NCBI GenBank assembly: GCA_910589555.1
Contig: CAJUTE010000013.1
Coordinates: 1 to 54,020 of the forward strand
Direction of reading: 5' to 3'
DNA: 54,020 nucleotides
Source of the DNA: an uncultured Muribaculum sp.
GTDB lineage: Bacteria > Bacteroidota > Bacteroidia > Bacteroidales > Muribaculaceae
Shown here: one piece after another, positions 18,715-25,670 of the stretch
Numbering within the stretch: the stretch's first letter is position 1
Layout of the letters: every line of letters starts with the position of its first letter
Notes under the pieces: model-generated
Seen by the model: the letters and a program-made list of their open reading frames with translations, nothing else
Database searches by the model: none
Told to the model about the DNA's origin: nothing
Translations under genes and position numbers: made by a program

Positions 18715-19644
18715 ATGAGTAATCTTAAATTCAACGAGATCGCATCAAGATGGTGTGCCGAAAAACGTAATTACGTCAAGCGCTCCACGTTTGCCGCCTA
18801 TGCGCTAACAGTCAGAAACCACCTCATACCTGCATTCGGAGAGCACCACAGCCTTTCCGAAACTTCAGTACAAGAATTCGTACTCGACAAACTATCAGCC
18901 GGTCTGAGCCAGAAAACCATCAAGGATATACTGATAGTGCTGAAAATGATAGCCCGATACGGCTATAAACATGAACTGTTTCCACACTGTGAATGGGAGA
19001 TAAAGTATCCTACCGAACAGAAGCCCGGCACGCCATCGATTTTCGCCATCTCTGATCAACGCAAATTAATGAAACATCTCACCGAAAATTTCACGTTCAA
19101 AAATCTCGGCATCCTTATATGCCTGCACACAGGAACGAGAATAGGAGAAATATGCGGTATGCGGTGGAACGACATTGACATAAACCGCGGAATCATTGCC
19201 GTGAGCAGGACAATCGAACGCATTTATATCAACGAGGGTGACAGCCGGAGAACAGAGCTCATAGTCTCAACTCCTAAAACACATACCTCCAAGCGCGAAA
19301 TCCCAATCACAAAAGAGCTGCATAAAATCCTGAAACCGCTTAAGACAATAGTAAACGGGGATGCTTATGTGCTGTCAAACGAACAAACCCCTATAGAACC
19401 ACGCACTTATCGCAGTTATTATAATCAATTACTAACCTCACTGGGTATACCTCCGATAAAATTTCATGGCCTACGCCACAGCTTCGCAACCCGCTGCATC
19501 GAAAGCGAATGCGACTATAAGACAGTAAGTTCCATTCTGGGGCATTCCAATATATCCACCACACTCAATCTCTACGTACATCCCAACATGGAACAGAAGA
19601 AACGATGTGTGGACAAAATGATGAAATCCATAGGCAAAATATAA
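18715..19644 (+). CDS. Tyrosine recombinase / phage-type integrase
   Basis: A 309-residue site-specific recombinase. The N-terminal SAM-like core-binding domain (about 5-90) is followed by the catalytic domain with all residues present: R142 in HTGTRIGE, K188 in TPKT, H251 and R254 in HGLRH, H277 in LGHSN and nucleophile Y287. It lacks the long N-terminal arm-binding domain of lambda-type integrases. It is transcribed toward tRNA-Arg and ends 71 bp from that tRNA's 3' end, a usual position for an island integrase. It may also be a candidate for inverting the promoter cassette at 24 kb, but nothing in the sequence shows this. A start at 18646 is possible but adds 23 residues of unlikely sequence. 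Confidence 0.9.
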   Translation: MSNLKFNEIASRWCAEKRNYVKRSTFAAYALTVRNHLIPAFGEHHSLSETSVQEFVLDKLSAGLSQKTIKDILIVLKMIARYGYKHELFPHCEWEIKYPTEQKPGTPSIFAISDQRKLMKHLTENFTFKNLGILICLHTGTRIGEICGMRWNDIDINRGIIAVSRTIERIYINEGDSRRTELIVSTPKTHTSKREIPITKELHKILKPLKTIVNGDAYVLSNEQTPIEPRTYRSYYNQLLTSLGIPPIKFHGLRHSFATRCIESECDYKTVSSILGHSNISTTLNLYVHPNMEQKKRCVDKMMKSIGKI

Positions 19645-19663
19645 CCGTCGCCCTCAAAAAGAA

Positions 19664-19709
19664 AATCCGCTCGGAGTGAATTTATCAATTCTTTCACTCT
19701 GAGCGGATT
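19664..19709. terminator. Bidirectional terminator between integrase and tRNA-Arg
   Basis: A 17-bp stem with one G-T wobble (19664-19680 with 19693-19709). It is A-rich on its left and sits between two convergent genes, so it can serve both. Confidence 0.75.
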
Positions 19710-19715
19710 AGTTGT

Positions 19716-19792
19716 TGGTGATCCGGACGGGATTCGAACCCATGACCGTCTGCTTAGAAGGCAGATGCTCTATCCAGCTGAGCTACCGGACC
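19716..19792 (-). tRNA. tRNA-Arg (anticodon TCT), CCA encoded
   Basis: A 77-nt cloverleaf on the minus strand: acceptor GGTCCGG/CCGGATC (one G-T), D arm GCTC/GAGC, anticodon arm CTGCC-TTCTAAG-GCAG-like with anticodon TCT, T loop TTCGAAT, and 3' ACCA. Its 3' end faces the integrase, so it is a candidate attachment site. Confidence 0.95.
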
Positions 19793-19804
19793 CCTTTCGA
19801 AGTG

Positions 19805-19835
19805 CAAAGTTAACACTTTATATTGAATCTTACAA
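19805..19835 (-). promoter_or_regulatory. Promoter of tRNA-Arg
   Basis: On the minus strand CTTG, 20 bases and TAACTTTG (complement of 19805-19812) give a near-perfect Bacteroidetes promoter 12 bp upstream of the tRNA. Confidence 0.75.
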
Positions 19836-19848
19836 GACGGTGTTGAAT

Positions 19849-20451
19849 TTATTCCGAACTTTTTGTTGATAGTCCTGAAATGTCAATGTGCTTTATAATG
19901 CGAGCGGGATTGCCGGCGACCACTACTCCGGATGGCACATCGCGTGTGACGACAGCTCCGGCGCCTACCACCGAATTGTCGCCGATGGTTACTCCCGGAA
20001 GTATCACGGCACTACCACCAATCCACACACTGTTGCCGATCGTCACGGGTTCCGCCCATTCCACACCTGTATTTCTCGCTTCAGGATCAAGAGGATGACA
20101 GGCAGTGTAGATGCTCACATTGGGGCCGATGAAAACATTATCCCCTATTTCAACTATGGCTTCATCGAGAATGGTGAGATTGAAATTGGCGAAAAAGTTA
20201 TTGCCTATGAGGATATTGCATCCGTAATCACACCTGAACGGCTGATTTACATGGAATTTTTCGCCGCATTTTCCCACAATACTTCTGAAGATGGTTTTCA
20301 TCTCGTCGACTTTCGCGGGATTAAGATTGTTGAATTCCCATATACGTTGACGTGTAGCCTCAAGACGTCGCAGGAATTCAGGATGGACCGCGTCATATAT
20401 TTTTCCTTCGAGCATTTTCGCCCACTCCTGTTCAAATTCATCCATAAGCAC
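19849..20451 (-). CDS. Sugar O-acetyltransferase (Maa/LacA type)
   Basis: A 200-residue cytosolic acetyltransferase with the N-terminal maltose-acetyltransferase helix region (EWAKMLEGKIYDAVHPEFLR, about 9-28) and a left-handed beta-helix of hexapeptide repeats (about 70-190). It has the conserved C-YGxN segment CDYGCNILIGNNFFANFN and the catalytic His in YTACHPLDPE. It transfers acetyl from acetyl-CoA to a sugar such as maltose, glucose or a galactoside; the substrate cannot be told. It is a single gene from the -7 box at 20495-20502 (TAATTTTG on the minus strand). A start six bases further in (MDEFEQEW) is also possible. Confidence 0.92.
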   Translation of the reverse strand: MLMDEFEQEWAKMLEGKIYDAVHPEFLRRLEATRQRIWEFNNLNPAKVDEMKTIFRSIVGKCGEKFHVNQPFRCDYGCNILIGNNFFANFNLTILDEAIVEIGDNVFIGPNVSIYTACHPLDPEARNTGVEWAEPVTIGNSVWIGGSAVILPGVTIGDNSVVGAGAVVTRDVPSGVVVAGNPARIIKHIDISGLSTKSSE

Positions 20452-20494
20452 TTCCTTGATTAATATTTGCGTACTGATTTCTTACTTTATGATG

Positions 20495-20502
20495 CAAAAT
20501 TA
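20495..20502 (-). promoter_or_regulatory. -7 box of the sugar acetyltransferase gene
   Basis: The complement reads TAATTTTG followed by C, 44 bp before the start codon. Confidence 0.5.
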
Positions 20503-20626
20503 ATAAAACCGGATGAGATTATGCCCTTTCTTCGCAATGATTTGCCACGGGAGAATAATAAGACAATCCCCCAAGTTCCGCTCAAACACGGGACAAGGGG
20601 GATTGCCGCACGGATAAAGTTGAAAT

Positions 20627-21190
20627 TTATTTCAACGCTTTACCATCATGATAAGCGTTTCCCACGCGATGCCCCAAGGCTATGTAACCATTGTGTATGG
20701 GGTCGAGGGTGATGAGATTCATCTTTTCCACATCGGGCTTTCCATCTTCAGCGAGGAATTCTTCCCGGCATGATATATTGACTATCTCTGCCACGATATA
20801 GTATCCGGTCTCCGATTCAAAAAGCTTCTCCTTGATGCGGCATTCCATTGTCATCGGGAAGCAGTCAAACACGGGCGCATTCACATTTTCGGCTTTAGTT
20901 GACTTCCACCCGGTATTGTCAAGTTTGTGAGGATGTTTCTTTCCGCTGACTATACCTACATAGTCGGCAGCCACATGGGTGTCGACGGTAGCAAATGCCA
21001 CGGTGAATTCAGGGCATCTGTTAAGATTTTCAGTTGTCTCATGGGCACCCATTGAAATCATTATTTCAGTCATGTCCCACTGTCCGCTCCATGCCACATT
21101 CATTGCATTAGGCGAACCATCGGCATTGTATGTGCCGAGAATTAACACCGGCTGAGGAAGCATCCACGCCTCCGGCTTGAAATTTTTCAT
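20627..21190 (-). CDS. Flavin reductase-like FMN-binding protein
   Basis: A 187-residue protein of the flavin reductase/FMN-binding split-barrel family. Typical features are PQPVLILGTYNADGSPNAMNVAWSG at about 12-36, the mid-protein segment CPEFTVAFAT near 58, and the C-terminal HNGYIALGHRVGNAYHDGK (about 166-184). Such proteins use NAD(P)H to reduce FMN or act as FMN-containing oxidoreductases; the partner is unknown. It stands alone, divergent from the EamA transporter gene. Confidence 0.88.
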   Translation of the reverse strand: MKNFKPEAWMLPQPVLILGTYNADGSPNAMNVAWSGQWDMTEIMISMGAHETTENLNRCPEFTVAFATVDTHVAADYVGIVSGKKHPHKLDNTGWKSTKAENVNAPVFDCFPMTMECRIKEKLFESETGYYIVAEIVNISCREEFLAEDGKPDVEKMNLITLDPIHNGYIALGHRVGNAYHDGKALK

Positions 21191-21304
21191 ATTACTAAAA
21201 ATTATTTATGATGATACTATACAATAAACGCTTGCATGGACAAAATGTTACAGAAGCGGCTTATTTGTGATGGCAATGGCGAAGAACATACATGTATATT
21301 TATA

Positions 21305-21336
21305 TTTGGCTCAGTCGGCATATATGTGTAATTTTG
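21305..21336 (+). promoter_or_regulatory. Promoter of the EamA transporter gene
   Basis: TTTG at 21305-21308, a 20-base spacer and TAATTTTG at 21329-21336. This is a consensus-quality Bacteroidetes promoter, 20 bp before the ATG at 21357. It shows that the upstream ATG at 21267 is not used. Confidence 0.8.
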
Positions 21337-21356
21337 CAAAAAATATATTACTTGTG

Positions 21357-22277
21357 ATGAGTGATTTCAGACTTAAAGGACATTTAGCTATGCTTGGAGC
21401 CAACTTAATGTGGGGACTTATGGCTCCTATCGTGAAACTGGTGCTTGCATCAGGGATGATCGCCCCGTTATTGCTTGTTGATTTCCGTATGGCAGGAGCC
21501 GCAATTTTGTTTTGGCTCACATCATTGTTCATGCCTAAGGAACACGTGCCTCTGCCTGACATATTGCGATTGTTCGGCGCCGGAATGCTCGGTGTTTTCT
21601 TCAATCAGGGATGCTTCATAGTGGGCGTGAGTTTAACGACACCCAGCGAGGCAAGCCTTGTGACCACCACCATGCCCATGTGGGTGATGCTGCTTGCATG
21701 GATCATTCTGCACGAACCGATCAGCATGAAGAAAGCCGGAGGCATCGTCCTGGGAGCTGCCGGAGCCATAATTCTCATGCTCGGGAACAGCTCTACATCG
21801 ACCGGCGCCTCCAATCCCCCTCTCGGCGACTTCATCATTCTTATGGCACAGCTAAGCTACGCGCTCTATCTCACGCTCTATCGTAACTTCATACGCAAAT
21901 ACTCGCTTGTGACAATCATGAAGTGGATGTTTCTGTCGGCATCGGTAGTGTCACTGCCGCTGAGCGCAAAGATGCTTCTATCTACGGCATGGGCGGATAT
22001 CAGCGTTATTGAGTGGTGGGGCGCCGCCGCAGTGGTGATAGGCGCCACTTACATCGCTTACATCTGTGTGATGATAGGACAGAAGAATCTGCGCCCCACC
22101 ATAGTAGGCATGTATAATTACATTCAGCCGATTGTGGCAACCGGAGTGGGCATCTGGCTTGGACTCGACCGTTTCAGCCTTGTAAAAGGAGTAGCTGTAG
22201 CTCTCATCTTCAGCGGCGTGTGGCTTGTCACAGTCAGCCGCTCATTGCCATCAGACAAAATCAGCGCCGATTCATGA
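21357..22277 (+). CDS. EamA-family DMT transporter
   Basis: A 306-residue integral membrane protein with ten predicted membrane helices in two EamA repeats (about 8-140 and 160-295). The first begins GHLAMLGANLMWGLMAPIVK. Members export amino acids, purines or other metabolites; the substrate cannot be inferred. The start is fixed by the promoter at 21305-21336. Its last six bases overlap the 3' end of the convergent ferredoxin gene. Confidence 0.9.
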   Translation: MSDFRLKGHLAMLGANLMWGLMAPIVKLVLASGMIAPLLLVDFRMAGAAILFWLTSLFMPKEHVPLPDILRLFGAGMLGVFFNQGCFIVGVSLTTPSEASLVTTTMPMWVMLLAWIILHEPISMKKAGGIVLGAAGAIILMLGNSSTSTGASNPPLGDFIILMAQLSYALYLTLYRNFIRKYSLVTIMKWMFLSASVVSLPLSAKMLLSTAWADISVIEWWGAAAVVIGATYIAYICVMIGQKNLRPTIVGMYNYIQPIVATGVGIWLGLDRFSLVKGVAVALIFSGVWLVTVSRSLPSDKISADS

Positions 22278-22961
22278 GGGAGAGTGGTCCATTGACATGA
22301 TTTTAATGGGACACGCGATGGAGCACTTTCCGCACTTGATGCAATCAGGGTGCAGATAACCGTCGGCATCTCCCCGACAATCATAGGGAGTGAGCTGCAT
22401 GGGGCATACACGGGCACAGCTCTTGCACTTCATCTGGCACGTTGAACTGACAAATATTCTGCGATATTTTGAGGGCAACGCGCCTTTCTTCGGTGTCGCC
22501 CAGGACGAAAGAGTGCCCATGGGGCAAAACGAGCACCAGGTGCGTGGCGCATATATAAATGACAGAGTGACACCCACGATTGTAGTGATGAGGATTATCA
22601 TCCAGAATACGCGTCCCATAGCATTCCAATCGCCCCAAGCATAGTACATCTGAACGCCAAACATGGTGAATATGAAAAGCACCATGAACAACCGGAATCC
22701 AAAAGAACGCACAAATGCGGGTATAGGGCGATGGGGCGAATAGCGCGATAACAGTCTATCGTAAAGACTGCCGCGCGGACAGCCATTGCCACACCACCAA
22801 CGTCCACGGGTTACGGCAAACGCAACAGGCGCTATCATGCATATAAGCGCAAGGAAACCGATGACGGGGTAAAAGAATCCGATCACAATGTAGGCTATCA
22901 GAATCCAGTAAAGGGGAAATCCTTTTACTTCAAGATGGCGGTGAAATCGTTTTTTAGTCAT
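22272..22961 (-). CDS. NapH-like membrane 4Fe-4S protein
   Basis: A 229-residue membrane protein with four hydrophobic segments. After the second come the CGNGCPRGSLYD motif (about 57-68) and, further on, WCSFCPMGT (about 142-150). The C-terminus carries two ferredoxin-like clusters: CQMKCKSCARVCP (about 175-187) and CIKCGKCSIACP (about 207-218). The layout matches NapH/CcoG/RdxA-type polyferredoxins that move electrons from quinol or reductant across the membrane. The redox partner is not in the window. It is divergent from oxyR, and its own -7 box lies next to the proposed OxyR operator, so redox control is plausible. Confidence 0.85.
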   Translation of the reverse strand: MTKKRFHRHLEVKGFPLYWILIAYIVIGFFYPVIGFLALICMIAPVAFAVTRGRWWCGNGCPRGSLYDRLLSRYSPHRPIPAFVRSFGFRLFMVLFIFTMFGVQMYYAWGDWNAMGRVFWMIILITTIVGVTLSFIYAPRTWCSFCPMGTLSSWATPKKGALPSKYRRIFVSSTCQMKCKSCARVCPMQLTPYDCRGDADGYLHPDCIKCGKCSIACPIKIMSMDHSPS

Positions 22962-23001
22962 GAAAATAGGTTTATCTGTGGTTCAAGAATAATTTCAATG
23001 G

Positions 23002-23009
23002 CAAAGTTA
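23002..23009 (-). promoter_or_regulatory. -7 box of the NapH-like gene
   Basis: The complement reads TAACTTTG followed by C, 41 bp before the start codon at 22961. Confidence 0.55.
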
Positions 23010-23017
23010 CGCTCGAT

Positions 23018-23070
23018 ATGATAGATTAACAACTGATTATTCTTATCTTTGCATAGAATAAATCTATCAT
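23018..23070. promoter_or_regulatory. Candidate OxyR operator and oxyR promoter
   Basis: A 10-bp exact inverted repeat (ATGATAGATT at 23018-23027, AATCTATCAT at 23061-23070) encloses the oxyR -7 box TATCTTTG. Within it, 23053-23067 reads ATAG-N7-CTAT, the known OxyR half-operator pattern. The second half-site expected upstream is poorly kept. This suggests autoregulation of oxyR and perhaps control of the divergent NapH-like gene. Confidence 0.55.
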
Positions 23071-23071
23071 C

Positions 23072-23998
23072 ATGACTCTGCAACAGCTTAAATACATCGT
23101 AGCCGTAGACCGATACAGAAGTTTTGCGCGTGCCGCTGAACATTGCGGCGTGACCCAACCGACACTCAGCGGGATGCTTCTGAAGCTTGAAGATGAGCTT
23201 GGAGCACGCATTTTTGACCGCAGCAACAAGCACGTGGTCCCAACAGCCATGGGCAACCGCATCATCAGGCAGGCAGAAAACGCCATCGCTGAAGCAAACC
23301 GCATATTCGATATCGTGAGCGAGGCAAAAGACAGCATTTCGGGTGAGCTAACGCTGTGTGTGAGCCCCAACATAGCCCCTTATTTGCTGCCAAAATTCAT
23401 CAAGCACTATGTGGCAGCATATCCTGATGTCAAGCTTACGATCGAAGATGTGAAAGCGAAGGCGATGTCGGAAATTCTTCTACACGGAAATGCCGATGTA
23501 GGAATTGCTACAGCCGGCAATGCTGTGGAGGGAATATATGAGATACCTTTATATACGGAGCAATTCATGGTCTATGTTTCAGAAAACTGCCTGAGTCGAT
23601 TTCCAGTATTTCGTCCCGACAATCTTGAGCATGAGAATATGTGGATAATGAAGGAGAGTCAATGCCTGCGGCAGAGCGCGTTTAGTTTTTGCAAAGAACG
23701 AGCCAAGGGACGCCGTATATATGAGGCAGGCAATATCGAAACCCTGATAAGAATTGTCGATGAAAATGGCGGATATACGATTATTCCGGAGATGCACACT
23801 CCGATGCTCAGCGAGAAGCAGAGAGCCAATGTGCGCAAGATTGACGGCGATCATCTGTCGGAACGAAAGGTGTCGCTATATATTAAATCGGATTACATAC
23901 GAGAGAAAATGCTTGGCTCTATCATCGACACATTGACAAGTTTTATGCCGAAAAGCATGTTTGAACCAAAAATATTGAAATTTGGGATAAAGCTTTAA
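23072..23998 (+). CDS. oxyR: Hydrogen peroxide-sensing LysR regulator OxyR
   Basis: A 308-residue LysR-type regulator with an N-terminal winged helix-turn-helix (1-about 60) and a periplasmic-binding-like sensor domain. The decisive feature is the pair C198 and C207 in ESQCLRQSAFSFC, the same spacing as C199/C208 of E. coli OxyR, flanked by the same kind of context (ETLIRIVDENGGYTIIPEMH). Peroxide oxidises the pair to a disulfide and the protein activates antioxidant genes. It is transcribed alone. The leftward promoter inside the invertible cassette at 24.1 kb points at its 3' end. Confidence 0.93.
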   Translation: MTLQQLKYIVAVDRYRSFARAAEHCGVTQPTLSGMLLKLEDELGARIFDRSNKHVVPTAMGNRIIRQAENAIAEANRIFDIVSEAKDSISGELTLCVSPNIAPYLLPKFIKHYVAAYPDVKLTIEDVKAKAMSEILLHGNADVGIATAGNAVEGIYEIPLYTEQFMVYVSENCLSRFPVFRPDNLEHENMWIMKESQCLRQSAFSFCKERAKGRRIYEAGNIETLIRIVDENGGYTIIPEMHTPMLSEKQRANVRKIDGDHLSERKVSLYIKSDYIREKMLGSIIDTLTSFMPKSMFEPKILKFGIKL

Positions 23999-24030
23999 TG
24001 CCGTCAACAGTTTTGACCCTAAATATACAA

Positions 24031-24048
24031 ATCTCTTCCCAAGAGATA
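24031..24048 (+). repeat. Inverted repeat, left arm of the cassette
   Basis: ATCTCTTCCCAAGAGATA, the exact reverse complement of 24274-24291. Apart from the final base only the central CCC makes the site asymmetric. Confidence 0.95.
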
Positions 24049-24105
24049 ATTACAGAAATACGTGATTGAGAAAGATAAAGGGGTTCTCAAGTGTATTCTA
24101 CACTG

Positions 24106-24137
24106 CAAAAGTATTAATTTTTATTCAATTACACAAG
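24106..24137 (-). promoter_or_regulatory. Leftward promoter inside the cassette
   Basis: On the minus strand CTTG, 20 bases and TACTTTTG followed by C (complement of 24106-24113). It is the better of the two promoters and in this orientation points away from upxY toward oxyR. Inversion would point it at upxY. Confidence 0.65.
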
Positions 24138-24177
24138 CCGAAATTTATCAACCTCTTGACAGTTGGTAAGATTCAGC

Positions 24178-24209
24178 TTGTGGTATTTATTCGCGTATTA
24201 TTAATTTTG
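24178..24209 (+). promoter_or_regulatory. Rightward promoter-like element inside the cassette
   Basis: CTTG around 24178, a 21-base spacer and TAATTTTG at 24202-24209, pointing toward upxY in the assembled orientation. The -7 match is full, the spacing slightly long. Confidence 0.5.
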
Positions 24210-24273
24210 TTTAGCTAAGGCTTATTTACCCTGCATTTATTTGGCTGAATACCACTGCATTCCATTGACGATG

Positions 24274-24291
24274 TATCTCTTGGGAAGAGAT
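24274..24291 (-). repeat. Inverted repeat, right arm of the cassette
   Basis: TATCTCTTGGGAAGAGAT, exact reverse complement of the left arm, 23 bp before the upxY start codon. Confidence 0.95.
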
Positions 24292-24313
24292 AGGCAAGTA
24301 TCTTTCCCCCAAA

Positions 24314-24925
24314 ATGGGTCTAATGAATGTGGATATAATTCATAATGACAGAGGTTTAGAGCCAGAGCCTACGGGCGTTGGCAGCGCCGTAGGCGTGCCG
24401 CAAAGGCACTGGTTCATTGCCCGGATGAGGAAAAACAATACTGAAAGGTCCTCAGCGCAACAACTGTCGAAACTCGGCTATGAATGTTTTGTCGCCACTC
24501 AGCAGGAAACGCGAGTATGGAAAAACGGGAAAAAAGCCACCGTGGAACGTGTGGTGATTCCTTCTGTACTTTTTGTCAAGTCGACCGAAGAGGAGCGACG
24601 CCATCTTGTGAATATGCCATTCATCTCCCGATTCATGACCAACAATGCCGGCACCGTCAACGGATCGCACAAGCCTATTGCCGTGGTTTCCGACAGCGAG
24701 CTTGACAAGCTTAAATTCATGCTTGGAGCATCAGACACGCCCATTCATTTTGTAGAGCGTTTTGTGAAAGGACAGACTGTGAGAGTGATACGCGGCCCGC
24801 TGCGCAATCTTATCGGCGAGATACTCTGCGATGCCGACGGCACAAGCCGCCTCTATGTGAACATCGACATCCTCGGTTGCGCGTCGCTATTTGTGGACGC
24901 CAACGATGTGGAACTATTGAAATAA
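24314..24925 (+). CDS. upxY: UpxY-type NusG-like transcription antiterminator
   Basis: A 203-residue NusG paralog. The NusG N-terminal domain (about 31-140) begins HWFIARMRKNNTERSSAQQL, and a KOW motif lies at about 165-185 (FVKGQTVRVIRGPLRNLIGEI). In Bacteroides each capsule operon starts with such a factor, which lets RNA polymerase pass the untranslated leader of its own locus. The position here, first gene after an invertible promoter and before sugar-nucleotide and glycosyltransferase genes, is diagnostic. Eight base pairs separate it from the next gene, so they are co-transcribed. Confidence 0.92.
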   Translation: MGLMNVDIIHNDRGLEPEPTGVGSAVGVPQRHWFIARMRKNNTERSSAQQLSKLGYECFVATQQETRVWKNGKKATVERVVIPSVLFVKSTEEERRHLVNMPFISRFMTNNAGTVNGSHKPIAVVSDSELDKLKFMLGASDTPIHFVERFVKGQTVRVIRGPLRNLIGEILCDADGTSRLYVNIDILGCASLFVDANDVELLK

Positions 24926-24932
24926 CCCTTCT

Positions 24933-25670
24933 ATGACACATCTCCCCGACATAATAAGCGCTGACAGCATCGACTACGCAAATGCATCGGAAGTCATAGC
25001 CTATCAGCGATGGCTGGTCAGCGTTTATCAGAGTGAAGGAGGTCTTAACTATCCTCAACCAGCCTCTCCCCTATTACGCATTTTGGAAAATGAAGCTCTC
25101 AGGTGGCTGCAATCAGTTGAAGCATCGATTGAGGAATACCGACTTGCCGACATCGCGGCGATAATACCGGCATACGACTTAACTTACAGAATATGCCATC
25201 ATCGTCCGCCGCTGCGTTTTCTAAAAGATACGCGGCTTAAGGCTATAAACCGCTGGCTTAAGGGGGATAAAAGCATCACGGCGACGACAGTGGCTCTCAT
25301 GATTGCTGACCAAATCGACATTGACATAAATTCAATCGACCGCCGATTTGCCCTCTTTTATTTCGAGCAACTAAGCAAGTGGACGCGGGAGCTCCAAATA
25401 CACCGACGTTTCAGCGGCATCCCTCTGTCGGAGGCGTGCAACAGGCTGCGCCGTATGCTAAAGGAAAATCTGTCGGCGAGCTTAGGCAGCCGGCAGGACG
25501 AAATGAAACGCCAGTGGGTGAACGACTACATCGTAGACGACATCTCCGCCCTCGACCCCACCACCCTCGACGCATACACATCGCTGATGCTCACCGCCAC
25601 CACCCTCAACCTCATCGACACAACCGTTCAAACCTCAGCATTCAAATGCCAAACTACAAATATAGCATGA
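24933..25670 (+). CDS. Hypothetical protein in the UpxZ position
   Basis: A 245-residue soluble protein that I do not recognise. It is helical and rich in charged residues, without signal peptide, membrane segment or known catalytic motif. Its place directly after upxY is that of upxZ, whose product in B. fragilis blocks the UpxY factors of other capsule loci. However, UpxZ proteins are shorter (about 160 residues) and I cannot see clear similarity. Its last four bases overlap the start of the UDP-sugar dehydrogenase gene (ATGA), showing translational coupling. Base composition is like the core genome, unlike the AT-rich genes after 27 kb, so it may belong to a conserved regulatory head of the locus. 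Confidence 0.75.
   Translation: MTHLPDIISADSIDYANASEVIAYQRWLVSVYQSEGGLNYPQPASPLLRILENEALRWLQSVEASIEEYRLADIAAIIPAYDLTYRICHHRPPLRFLKDTRLKAINRWLKGDKSITATTVALMIADQIDIDINSIDRRFALFYFEQLSKWTRELQIHRRFSGIPLSEACNRLRRMLKENLSASLGSRQDEMKRQWVNDYIVDDISALDPTTLDAYTSLMLTATTLNLIDTTVQTSAFKCQTTNIA

Larger units (their letters stand above)
24031..24291. promoter_or_regulatory. Invertible promoter cassette upstream of the capsule operon
   Basis: An 18-bp inverted repeat pair bounds a 225-bp AT-rich interior placed between the oxyR stop and upxY. Each arm is almost a palindrome itself (ATCTCTT-CCC-AAGAGAT against ATCTCTT-GGG-AAGAGAT). The interior carries one promoter-like element on each strand. This is the arrangement of the phase-variable capsule promoters of Bacteroides fragilis, where a recombinase flips the segment and turns the locus on or off. 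Confidence 0.88.

Noticed and set aside
18715..19644. Integrase as the proven invertase of the capsule promoter
   Set aside because: It is 4.4 kb away and placed at a tRNA gene as island integrases are; no shared site sequence was seen near it.
24049..24273. Invertible cassette as a mere terminator or attenuator for upxY
   Set aside because: The arms are 225 bp apart and enclose promoters on both strands; the distance and content fit an inversion cassette and not an RNA hairpin.
25379..25666. Longer N-terminus for UDP-glucose dehydrogenase
   Set aside because: Arg/His/Pro-rich shadow of the preceding gene; the Rossmann motif begins ten residues after the ATG at 25667.
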